In this document: positions 15,472 through 22,646 of the stretch, piece after piece
Position numbering within the stretch: position 1 is the first letter of the stretch
Layout: each line of letters starts with the position of its first letter
Assembly (NCBI GenBank): GCA_021826685.1
Contig: JAKAYT010000014.1
Location: 1 to 32,373 of the forward strand
From: Thermoplasmata archaeon
GTDB taxonomy: Archaea > Thermoplasmatota > Thermoplasmata > Lutacidiplasmatales > UBA184
Reading direction: 5' to 3'
DNA length: 32,373 bases
Notes under the pieces: generated by a model
Seen by the model: the letters and a program-made list of their open reading frames with translations, nothing else
What the model was told of the DNA's origin: nothing
Databases searched by the model: none
Program-made: the position numbers and the translations under genes

Positions 15472-16716
15472 CTAAACCCCGTATGTATCGTGGACCTCGA
15501 GAACGTCTAGGCTCTCGACCTTCAGCGGGATCCCCGCGATCCCGGAAAGACTCGGCTCGGTGCGCCCTCCATCCCCTTCCACCCACTCTTTGACGTATGT
15601 TCCGGCCTCGGTCCTTAGTTCGATGGTGAACCTTCCCGGCGCCCACGACGCGAGATCGGCCGCGACGATCCGCCGCGGCCGAACGCGGTCGGAACGCCGG
15701 TGAGCGACCCGAGTCGGGGTGCGCTGGGCGATGGTTCGAGCGAGTGCGAGCGATAGGGCCTCCTTAACCTTTGCTTCGGGGAGCTCGCCGAGGACGACCA
15801 CGCGGTAGCTCTTCTCCGGCGCGGCTTCCTTCACCCGGACGACCTCGACCGGCTCGGCAAACCGCAGCCCGTCGACCTCGACCCGCCCTCCCGAGAGGGT
15901 AGGGATCTGGGCGGCGATCGCCACCGGATCGATCGATCGGTGGTGGGGCCGTCGGATCTCGAGGACGAACGGCCGTCCTTTGCCGAGCATCCGCGCATCG
16001 ATATCCTCCCGTCCCATGCCGTGGAACCGTGTACCTTCGCCCGCCGTCGCGCGGAGCACGGGGGCCGCTACGATCTCCTCAACGCTCTCGGAGTACGTCT
16101 TCCCCGTCCCCCCGCACTTCTCGCAGCCCCGTCCGCGGCACGCGCGGCACGGCCAGCGGGTCTGGGGGAGGGTACGGTCGAGCTTGCGGTAGCGACCGTA
16201 GACGTAGAGGGGTTGGATCGTGACCTGGACCTGCCCGACCGGCAGATCCGCGAGGAACACGACATCGGGGCGTTCGCTGCCTCCCGCAGCGCCGGTCGCG
16301 GCCTCGACCTTCTTACCGAGCTCGCGGTTGAAAGCAGCACGGATGCTCTCCGCCCATGGAGTCCCGATCGTGCGCGCGAGCTCCTCCTCCCGGGCGAGGT
16401 CCTCCGGTTCCCATCGGGAGCCGCACGTGAACCGGTGGTACTCGATTCCCTCGCCGGCGCGGACGACGCGTTCGACCCACACCGGGATCCGGTCGAAGGC
16501 GCCGTGGCACAAGGAACACTCCGAACCGACACGGAAGGAGAGAGCCGGAACTCGCTCGCGCAGCCGCTCGGCGCGCTGGGGGTTGGTGAGCCCCCGCCCC
16601 AGCCGCCCGAAGAGTCGGCCGAAGCACTCGGGGCACAACGTCTCGCCGCGCGCGCGCTCGGCGATCGAAAGCGCCTCGGCCGTGAGATCGAACGGGACCA
16701 AAGGTGCGTCGCCCAT
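15472..16716 (-). CDS. pus10: tRNA pseudouridine synthase Pus10
   Basis: A 414-residue archaeal Pus10, which makes pseudouridine at positions 54 and 55 in the T-loop of tRNA. The N-terminal zinc-bearing accessory domain has Cys28/Cys31 (LCPECFGRL) and Cys67/Cys70 (ECSLC), with the THUMP-related region behind. A second Cys cluster is in the middle (CRACRGRGCEKCGGTGK). The catalytic domain carries GREDIDARMLGKGRPFVLE with catalytic Asp240, then RRPHHRSID and, near the end, AGTYVKEWVEGDGGRT and PSLSG. Length is normal. It is the first gene of the operon continuing into rpl21e. A minus-strand AACGTTTTCC (16744-16753) about 32 nt upstream of the ATG is a probable TATA element. Confidence 0.96.
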   Translation of the reverse strand: MGDAPLVPFDLTAEALSIAERARGETLCPECFGRLFGRLGRGLTNPQRAERLRERVPALSFRVGSECSLCHGAFDRIPVWVERVVRAGEGIEYHRFTCGSRWEPEDLAREEELARTIGTPWAESIRAAFNRELGKKVEAATGAAGGSERPDVVFLADLPVGQVQVTIQPLYVYGRYRKLDRTLPQTRWPCRACRGRGCEKCGGTGKTYSESVEEIVAAPVLRATAGEGTRFHGMGREDIDARMLGKGRPFVLEIRRPHHRSIDPVAIAAQIPTLSGGRVEVDGLRFAEPVEVVRVKEAAPEKSYRVVVLGELPEAKVKEALSLALARTIAQRTPTRVAHRRSDRVRPRRIVAADLASWAPGRFTIELRTEAGTYVKEWVEGDGGRTEPSLSGIAGIPLKVESLDVLEVHDTYGV

Positions 16717-16743
16717 CGCCGGATCCCGTCGGCCCGGCGGAGC

Positions 16744-16783
16744 GGAAAACGTTGTCGAGGGCCGCGCGACTCATCGCTTTACG
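16744..16783. promoter_or_regulatory. Divergent promoter region between pus10 and the 16812 gene
   Basis: Two AT-rich elements stand out in a GC-rich gap. AACGTTTTCC on the minus strand (16744-16753) is about 32 nt from the pus10 ATG. GCTTTACG on the plus strand (16776-16783) is about 32 nt from the GTG at 16812. Both assignments rest on spacing and composition only. Confidence 0.4.
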
Positions 16784-16811
16784 CTCCCGAGGAGTGGCCT
16801 TCCCCAGTTCC

Positions 16812-17249
16812 GTGCCCGAACCCGAGACCTCCGGCGACAGCACCCGTTCCGTCACCGAGCCGGAGCTGACGCATGCGATCGAGCGTACCCTCGTGGTCCA
16901 CGGCCGCATCCCGGCCTCCGAGGCGGCCCCGACCGCGCGGATGGTCCTCGGGTACTTCGGACCGGACGATACCGTGCTCGACAACACGCTCCAGGGCGAG
17001 GACCGGGACCGGTTCTACTGGTTGGAGGACGAGGGCTTGCTCACCAGCCAGGAAGAGGACGCCACCGTCTCCCAAGGACGTAGCTGGCGGATCCACTATT
17101 GGATCCTGCAGAAGGGGCGGATTCGGGAGCTTGCGAAGGAGGCCGAGCGTCGCCCCGCGTCCGGCGAGCCGGCCTCCGCGGTCTACGCCTCGATAGGCGA
17201 TCGCGACTGGCGTCGCGAGGACCGACCGCCCGCGTCGCGGACCGGTTGA
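16812..17249 (+). CDS. Small conserved-looking archaeal protein (DUF6015-like, tentative)
   Basis: About 145 residues, soluble. Residues about 15-100 look like one compact alpha/beta unit: TEPELTHAIERTLVVHGRI, then ARMVLGYFGPDDTVLDNTL, DRDRFYWLEDEGLLTSQEED and SWRIHYWILQKGRI. The helix-rich layout with a short beta hairpin resembles a winged-helix-like domain. From memory it recalls the Thermoplasmata family DUF6015, which I cannot verify. The C-terminal 40 residues are charged and probably flexible. The GTG at 16812 is chosen for its spacing from a TATA-like GCTTTACG; the GTG at 16794 lies too close to that element. It is 72 nt upstream of, and in the same direction as, the coupling-protein-like ATPase, so co-transcription is likely. 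No function can be assigned. Confidence 0.7.
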   Translation: MPEPETSGDSTRSVTEPELTHAIERTLVVHGRIPASEAAPTARMVLGYFGPDDTVLDNTLQGEDRDRFYWLEDEGLLTSQEEDATVSQGRSWRIHYWILQKGRIRELAKEAERRPASGEPASAVYASIGDRDWRREDRPPASRTG

Positions 17250-17321
17250 GGGCGCCGGGCACCTTCCGCGTCGAGAGCAGGGGCCAAGACCCTCGAGGGA
17301 GCCCCACCGGGCGGTGGGCTC

Positions 17322-19871
17322 TTGGACGCGAGCGTGGGCGGTGTGGTCCGGGGAATCATTCCCGCCGAGGGACGCCCGGTCGTGGCCGAGCAGTTGGCCC
17401 GGGCGGTGGCGGGGGCCGCTCCCGGCGCCGGCCTCGTTTTCGAACAGCGTGTCGGGGAAACGGACATACGGGTAACCGCCCGCGCCATCCCGATCGCCGC
17501 GGGGACGCTCCGGCCTCCCGGTTCTCGCGCGGGCCCTTCCTCGTTCACGGAAGGAACCGAGGCGGGCGATGGGCCCGGGAGCGAGCACGGGGTGCTGGTG
17601 CGGGCGCTGCACACCCTCCCAGCATCCCGAGCGGATCTCACCGACTCGGCGATCCCGGCCTTCGCAGCTCCCGCCGGACCGGATCTCCAGGTACGGCTTC
17701 AGACGTTCTGGCTCCCGAGCGGAACCGGATCGGTCGCGGCTGCCCGACGCTACATCCTATCGGACGAGCCGGGTCCTGGAGGAGAGCGGCGCCGGGAGCA
17801 GGCGACCGCCCTCGTCGTCGACGATTGGGCGGTGCGCTCGCGACGTGCGTGCCGGGCCGAGCGGTGCCGACCCGCCCGCGGGCTCCGCGACTGGCGTGCA
17901 CTGCGCGCGCGCAGCCTGCCCCGCGACGCGTGGTTCGAGCTGCCCGTGCCGCTGGCCGCTCGAACGATCGACGGTCCTCGATCCCCGCAACCGCCCGCCT
18001 CGCTCGTGGACCTCCCGGCGCATCTCGCGGTCTTTGGGGCGACGGGTTCCGGAAAGACCTCCTGCCTCATCGAGATCGGGGCCGAAGCGATCCGGCGGGG
18101 GACCACCGTTGTCACCCTAGATCTTCACGGAGACCTCGCGCCGGGGATCGTCGCCCGCACTCCGGCCGCGCTTCGGGACCGGATCCTCGCGATCGACGCG
18201 ACCGTGCGCCCCGTCCCGGGGCTGGACGTCCTAGGGTCGGTCCGCGGGCAGATCGACGATCGCCTCGCCGCCCACGTGGTCGCCTCGCTCAAACGCCTGA
18301 GCCCGGACGGGGAGGAAATCTACTGGGGGTTCCGCCTCGAGCGGATCTTCGATTCGTTCGTGCGCATTGCCCAGGAGGAGGGCGGGTCGCTGGTCGACCT
18401 GGCCGAACTCCTCGCCCGTCCCGAGCGTCGGGAGGTCGCGCGCTGGAACACCCGCCGACCCGAGCTCGCTCACTTCCTCGAGGAGATAGAGCCGGTCGCG
18501 CGCCGGCAGCCCGAGATCCTCTGGGCGGCGGGGGCCCGCCTCTCCAAGATCGTGCTCGTGCCGGCGCTGCGGGAGCTCCTCGCGCCCGAGGTCCCGGCCT
18601 GGTCGTGGGAGGGGGTGCGCTCGGACGGCCGTTCGCTCCTTCTCCGCCTTCCGTTCTCCGAGATCGGCCCCGAGGCCTCCAGCCTCGCCGCGAGCCTCCT
18701 GCTCGGTCGATTGTACCTCGAGATTGCACGGGAGCCCTCCCCTCCGCGGCCGGTCGTCTTCCTCCTGGACGAGGGCCACGCCCTCTCTCCTCGCCTTCTC
18801 ACGGAGGTGCTCACGGAGGGCCGGAAGTTCGGGGTCCGTGCGGTGGTCGCGACGCAGTATCCCGAGCGCCTCGCAAAGGAAGCCGAGGCGGCGGTGGCGG
18901 GATCCGTGGGGACCCTGCTGTGCTTTCGGATCCCGCGCGCGAGCGCGCGGCCGACCGCACGCTGGCTGGGCCGGGATTCGGAGGCCTCCGCCGACGCCTT
19001 GGCCACCCTCCCGACCGGGGCGGCGTGGCGATTCGGCGACCAGTTCGAACCGGTCCTCGTCCCGACGCCGCCCGCGCCCGACGCGGACGTCTGGAAGCGC
19101 TGCGTCGAGATTTGCCTTCCGGGCCCGAGCGAGCGCGACGTCCCGGAGGACGGATCCGCCGGTGGGACCCGGGCCGATCAACGGATCGAATCGCTCCTCC
19201 TGGCGGGCTCCGTCCTCGAGGAGGAGCGACCGGACGGGTTCACCCCGTCCGAGTTGATCGCGCAAGCAAGGTCGAACGGGCCCCTGGGACCGGACATCTC
19301 CGTACTCGCGGTGGCGTGGACCTCCCTGCTGCGCGCCCGATGGGTCGAGCCCGCGGGCGACGGCCGATGGCGGCTGAGCGCGCGGGGGGCCGCCGAGCTC
19401 GGTCAAGGCCGGTCGACCGGCGCAACCCGAGAGACCTCGGAGCACCGAGCCCTCCTTCGGCTCGCGCGACGTCTGCTCGCGCGCCGAGGATGTCTCCTCG
19501 AGATCGTGCGGCAGGGACGATTCGACACGACGCTGCCGGACGGCCGCGTCACGCTCGTCCCGGCCGACCGGGTCGGCACCGCGCCCGTCGAGCGGGCGGC
19601 GGCGCTCGCCGAGGCCGAGCGAACGTGGGCGTGGAGGTTCTTCGGCGGCCGGGACGTGCAGGTCGAAGCCGAGGTGAGCGGGGCGCTGCGCCGCGAGCGG
19701 ATCGAGCGAGGGCTCGCCAAAGCGCGCAAGAATGGCGCGTTCGCGCTGTTCCTCGTCGCCGACGCCGGACGCGCCCGGCGCGTGCGTCGCGTTCTCCGGG
19801 AGAAAGGTCTCGTGCCGGCGCTCGCCCAGGTCTGGACGCTGCGGGGCGCCGCCGCGGTGCGCGACCTATAG
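17322..19871 (+). CDS. VirD4/TraG/HerA-type ATPase with C-terminal PD-(D/E)XK-like domain
   Basis: An 849-residue P-loop ATPase of the FtsK-HerA superfamily. About 230 residues of unrecognised N-terminal sequence precede Walker A (FGATGSGKTS, about 238-247). TLDLHGDLAPGIV and ILAID follow, then GRSLLLRLPFSEIGPEASSL, Walker B VVFLLDEGHAL (Asp483, Glu484), the sensor-like LTEGRKFGVRAVVATQYPER and a strand like FRIP. This order matches conjugative coupling-protein-like ATPases (HGDL, 'DE', 'EGRK', 'TQ'). After about residue 600 comes a winged-helix-like part (GFTPSELIAQA to WRLSARGAAEL). A C-terminal domain has TLPDG (Asp740) and QVEAEVSG (Glu782, Glu784), reminiscent of a degraded PD-(D/E)XK core. 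No predicted transmembrane helices are obvious. The TTG at 17322 is the first possible start after the upstream stop; GTGs at 17334, 17343 and 17346 are alternatives. DNA translocation or unwinding is inferred. Confidence 0.85.
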   Translation: MDASVGGVVRGIIPAEGRPVVAEQLARAVAGAAPGAGLVFEQRVGETDIRVTARAIPIAAGTLRPPGSRAGPSSFTEGTEAGDGPGSEHGVLVRALHTLPASRADLTDSAIPAFAAPAGPDLQVRLQTFWLPSGTGSVAAARRYILSDEPGPGGERRREQATALVVDDWAVRSRRACRAERCRPARGLRDWRALRARSLPRDAWFELPVPLAARTIDGPRSPQPPASLVDLPAHLAVFGATGSGKTSCLIEIGAEAIRRGTTVVTLDLHGDLAPGIVARTPAALRDRILAIDATVRPVPGLDVLGSVRGQIDDRLAAHVVASLKRLSPDGEEIYWGFRLERIFDSFVRIAQEEGGSLVDLAELLARPERREVARWNTRRPELAHFLEEIEPVARRQPEILWAAGARLSKIVLVPALRELLAPEVPAWSWEGVRSDGRSLLLRLPFSEIGPEASSLAASLLLGRLYLEIAREPSPPRPVVFLLDEGHALSPRLLTEVLTEGRKFGVRAVVATQYPERLAKEAEAAVAGSVGTLLCFRIPRASARPTARWLGRDSEASADALATLPTGAAWRFGDQFEPVLVPTPPAPDADVWKRCVEICLPGPSERDVPEDGSAGGTRADQRIESLLLAGSVLEEERPDGFTPSELIAQARSNGPLGPDISVLAVAWTSLLRARWVEPAGDGRWRLSARGAAELGQGRSTGATRETSEHRALLRLARRLLARRGCLLEIVRQGRFDTTLPDGRVTLVPADRVGTAPVERAAALAEAERTWAWRFFGGRDVQVEAEVSGALRRERIERGLAKARKNGAFALFLVADAGRARRVRRVLREKGLVPALAQVWTLRGAAAVRDL

Positions 19872-19893
19872 GGGCCGGGGCCGAGCGCGCGGC

Positions 19894-20736
19894 CTACGCC
19901 GGCGGGCGGGGTCGGACCGTCCCGGGCTGGAACTGCCGGGCCCCGGCCAGCACCGGGAAGTCGGTTTCCCGGATGAGCCGGGCGATGTGCTGGAAGGCGA
20001 GGACGGCGAAGGCGATCGCCGCGACGAGCGCCACGTCCCCGGCCAGCGCGCCGATCGTGTTGGAGACCCCGAACGCGAGCAAGATCACGCCGAGCGAGGC
20101 GAGGGCGTTGTAGGTCGCATGCATTCCCACGGCGACGAAGTAGTACCGACCCGAGGCCCCCGGGACCCCCCGGACGCGGGACTGAGCGTAGCCGTAGCCG
20201 AACATGGCGGTCGAGCTCGCGTGCAGCAGTACGCTCGACACGCTCCGAACGAGAATGACCGCGATCGCGGCCGGCAGTCCTCCCACCGCAAACCCGACGA
20301 TGGCATAGAGCGCCGTCTCGAAGAATCCGAAACCGAGTCCGACCGAGGCCCCGAAGACCGGCCCGTCGGCGAGGATCTGGATGCGAGCGCGCTGCCCGAC
20401 GACGCCGAGGGCCTTGAGCCCCTCTTCGACGAACGGCGCGATCACGAGGATCAGGAAGAACGTCCCCGCGGTCGAGTTCCCGTTGAGGAAGGAGAACGCG
20501 GGGCCGGGAATCGCCTGGGAGAGGCTCGTCCCGCCGGCGACGAGGAGGGCCTCGATCGCCGCGGCGACCAGGGTCGCGATGACGGCGCCGTAGGCGAAGG
20601 CCGAGACGATCGGCCCCCAACCGATCGTCCGGTACCGCTCGATCCCGCGGATCCAAACGAGGTAGAGGACCGCCGGCACGAGGGCGATCACGAAGATCGC
20701 GAGGAAGTCGAGGAGCTCGGTCGCGAGATCGGTCAT
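19894..20736 (-). CDS. PrsW family intramembrane metalloprotease-like protein
   Basis: A 280-residue polytopic membrane protein with the PrsW/CPBP-related signature. The motifs sit in successive transmembrane segments: APFVEEGLKALGV (Glu104, Glu105, Lys108), GFGFFETALYA (Glu140), LLHASSTAMFGYG (His172) and VGMHATYNAL (His206). Family knowledge: PrsW in Bacillus cleaves an anti-sigma factor, and the conserved Glu and His residues are thought to bind metal. Archaeal substrates are unknown. About eight hydrophobic segments are visible, with a short polar C-terminus. The ATG at 20736 overlaps the stop of the hydroxyacyl-CoA dehydrogenase gene as ATGA. It converges on the ATPase gene with a 22-nt gap. 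Confidence 0.9.
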   Translation of the reverse strand: MTDLATELLDFLAIFVIALVPAVLYLVWIRGIERYRTIGWGPIVSAFAYGAVIATLVAAAIEALLVAGGTSLSQAIPGPAFSFLNGNSTAGTFFLILVIAPFVEEGLKALGVVGQRARIQILADGPVFGASVGLGFGFFETALYAIVGFAVGGLPAAIAVILVRSVSSVLLHASSTAMFGYGYAQSRVRGVPGASGRYYFVAVGMHATYNALASLGVILLAFGVSNTIGALAGDVALVAAIAFAVLAFQHIARLIRETDFPVLAGARQFQPGTVRPRPPA

Positions 20737-21629
20737 GGACCGCTCCCGCGGGCCGGGTAGGGGTAGAACCCTTCACCGGACTTCCTACCCAAACGGCCGG
20801 CCGCCACCATCTGGCGCAAGAGAGGGCAGACCCGGTACTTCGGGTCACGGAAGCCGTCCCAGAGCACGTCGAGGATCGCGACGGCCGTGTCGATCCCCAC
20901 CAGGTCCGCGAGCTCGAACGGGCCCATCGGGTGGCGGAACCCGAGACGGTAGGCGGCGTCGATGTCCTCGCGGGTCGCCACGCCCTCCTGGAGCATCCAA
21001 GCGGCCTCGTTGATCAGGACCGCGAGCGCGCGGGTCGTAACGAACCCGGGCGAGTCCTTCGAGTGGACGACGGTCTTGCCGAGCTTCTTCGCGAAGCGTT
21101 CCGCGCGCTCGACGAACTCGGATCGCGTCCGGATCCCGGGAATGAGCTCGACCAGGTCCATCTGCAGTACCGGGTTGAAGAAGTGGATCCCCACGAGCCG
21201 CGTCGGGTCCTTCAGGACCTGCGCGATCGAGGTGATAGGGAGGGATGAGGTGTTCGTCGCGAGCACGGCGTCCGCCGCGGCCGAGTCCTCGATCTCCCGG
21301 AAGAGCTGCTGCTTGATCTCGAGGTTCTCCGGCGCCGCCTCGACCACGATCGTCGCGATCGACGCTCGCCGCAGGCCGATCGCCACGTCGATCCGGCCGG
21401 CCGCCTCCTCGCGGCTCACCGAATCGAGGAGCCCTTTGCGGACCTGATGGTCCAACGCCCGCAGGGCGTTCGCCCTCCCGCGCTCGGCGAGCTCGCCCGA
21501 GACATCCTCGAGGGTCACGAAATACCCGGCGAGGGCCGCTTGGGCCGCGATCCCGCTCCCCATGATTCCCGCGCCGACGACGAACACGCGCTCCCCGACC
21601 GACTGTCGGGGATCCGACGAAGCGCTCAC
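20733..21629 (-). CDS. 3-hydroxyacyl-CoA (3-hydroxybutyryl-CoA) dehydrogenase
   Basis: A 298-residue NAD-dependent dehydrogenase acting on 3-hydroxyacyl-CoA in fatty acid or butyrate metabolism. The Rossmann motif VFVVGAGIMGSGIAAQAA (about 15-32) is followed by EAAPENLEIKQQLF, ATNTSSLPITSIA, the catalytic-His region VGIHFFNPVLQMDLVELI (His149), SKDSPGFVTTRAL and HPMGPFELADLVGID. The size equals single-domain 3HBDH enzymes. The frame is open much further upstream, but the true start is the GTG at 21629, which overlaps the ncsA stop as GTGA; the extension would be antisense-like Arg/Pro-rich sequence. No thiolase or enoyl-CoA hydratase is nearby, so the pathway context is unclear. Confidence 0.94.
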   Translation of the reverse strand: MSASSDPRQSVGERVFVVGAGIMGSGIAAQAALAGYFVTLEDVSGELAERGRANALRALDHQVRKGLLDSVSREEAAGRIDVAIGLRRASIATIVVEAAPENLEIKQQLFREIEDSAAADAVLATNTSSLPITSIAQVLKDPTRLVGIHFFNPVLQMDLVELIPGIRTRSEFVERAERFAKKLGKTVVHSKDSPGFVTTRALAVLINEAAWMLQEGVATREDIDAAYRLGFRHPMGPFELADLVGIDTAVAILDVLWDGFRDPKYRVCPLLRQMVAAGRLGRKSGEGFYPYPARGSGP

Positions 21630-22564
21630 GCGGCCTCGCTGCTCGCGGGAGCGGTGGCCGATCGGGCCTGCTCGAGGTATTCGCACGCCCGACAGCGAAC
21701 TCCGGCGGACGGTGCGCCGCACGAGATGCACCGGCCCGGCGCGCCGACCCGCTCCAGGAGGCCCCCGTCGACGAGCTCGCGGTGGGTGCGACGCAGCGCG
21801 TGGCGGGTCCCGGGCACTTCTTCCTCGAGGCGCCAGACGACCTCGCGATAGACGTTTCGGGCCGCGCGGGCGGCGTGCGGGCACTCCCCATGGTCGAACG
21901 GAAGCCCGCTCAGGAGGGCATAGAGGTAGACCTCCCGCTCGGGGATGTCGGCGAGGGGGGCGATCCGGGGCACGAGGCCGGGCTGGCGGTGGCGGTGCGG
22001 CGCCATCCGGGAGAGGCGGCTGAGGTCCCCCCGAGCGAGGTTCATGAGGATCGTCTGGGCCAGGTCATCAAGGTTGAAGCCGAGGACGAGCGCCCGCGCG
22101 TTGACCCGTTGGGCGAGGTCGTTCAGCATGCGCCGACGCCAGACCCCACAGAACGAACACGGGATCGTGGTCGGCAGGGAGGCCGCGGCCCGGTCGGTGG
22201 TCGTTCCCAGCTCGTCCTGGGCCCGCGCGATGCGATGCTCGACCCCGAGCTGGGTCGTCAGGCGCTCGGCCGCCCGGAGCGTGGGCGTCCGGTAACCGGC
22301 GATCCCCTCGTCGACGCTGATCGCCACGAGCTTCACGTTCGGCCGCCGTCCGAAGTAGCGCTGGGTCTCTACGAGCGCGACCGAAGAGTCCTTCCCGCCC
22401 GAAAGGGCGATCGCGATCGTCCCGCCGGGAAAGCGCGGGATTTGCCGGTGCAGCTCCCGTCGCACCCTTTCGTGGACGGACCTTCGGAAGTGTGTCTCGC
22501 AGAGGTGGACGCCTGCGTACGGTTGGTCGACCACGGCGGTCTCAAAGCAGAGTGCGCACTCCAC
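21626..22564 (-). CDS. tRNA thiolation enzyme, TtuA/NcsA/CTU1 family
   Basis: A 312-residue ATP-dependent tRNA 2-thiouridine synthetase of the TtcA/TtuA family. The N-terminal zinc site has Cys3, Cys6, Cys22 and His25 (ECALC, LCETHF). The PP-loop is ALSGGKDSSVAL (54-64). The three Fe-S cysteines expected for TtuA are present: Cys136 and Cys139 (CSFCG) and Cys228 (GECPH). GFNLDDLAQTILMNL is typical. A C-terminal zinc site has Cys279, Cys282, Cys291 and Cys294. Family knowledge: TtuA thiolates U54 and NcsA/CTU1 thiolates the wobble U34, with sulfur from a ubiquitin-like carrier; sequence alone does not separate them. The start is the GTG at 22564, 25 nt from a TATA box. The ATG at 22648 lies upstream of that box and on top of the divergent gene's start. 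Confidence 0.92.
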   Translation of the reverse strand: MECALCFETAVVDQPYAGVHLCETHFRRSVHERVRRELHRQIPRFPGGTIAIALSGGKDSSVALVETQRYFGRRPNVKLVAISVDEGIAGYRTPTLRAAERLTTQLGVEHRIARAQDELGTTTDRAAASLPTTIPCSFCGVWRRRMLNDLAQRVNARALVLGFNLDDLAQTILMNLARGDLSRLSRMAPHRHRQPGLVPRIAPLADIPEREVYLYALLSGLPFDHGECPHAARAARNVYREVVWRLEEEVPGTRHALRRTHRELVDGGLLERVGAPGRCISCGAPSAGVRCRACEYLEQARSATAPASSEAA

Positions 22565-22584
22565 GTTCCCGTCCAGCCGGCGCC

Positions 22585-22594
22585 GATATTTATG
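22585..22594 (-). promoter_or_regulatory. TATA box of the ncsA/ttuA promoter in a divergent control region
   Basis: The minus strand reads CATAAATATC, centred 25 nt before the GTG at 22564: ideal spacing for a leaderless transcript. The same AT-rich block reads GATATTTATG on the plus strand and could also serve the divergent membrane-protein gene. A second plus-strand element, CCCTTACGT (22612-22620), is 30 nt from that gene's ATG at 22647. Confidence 0.65.
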
Positions 22595-22646
22595 CCGCCG
22601 TGGCGCCGCTACCCTTACGTGGAGTGACCCGCCTGCGCGGGCGTAC

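Noticed and set aside
17099-20113. A 1004-codon open frame overlapping the ATPase gene
   Set aside because: It is Arg/Gly/Pro-rich and lacks any family motif. The overlapping frame 17322-19871 has complete ATPase motifs. Long antisense or offset frames are expected in such GC-rich DNA.
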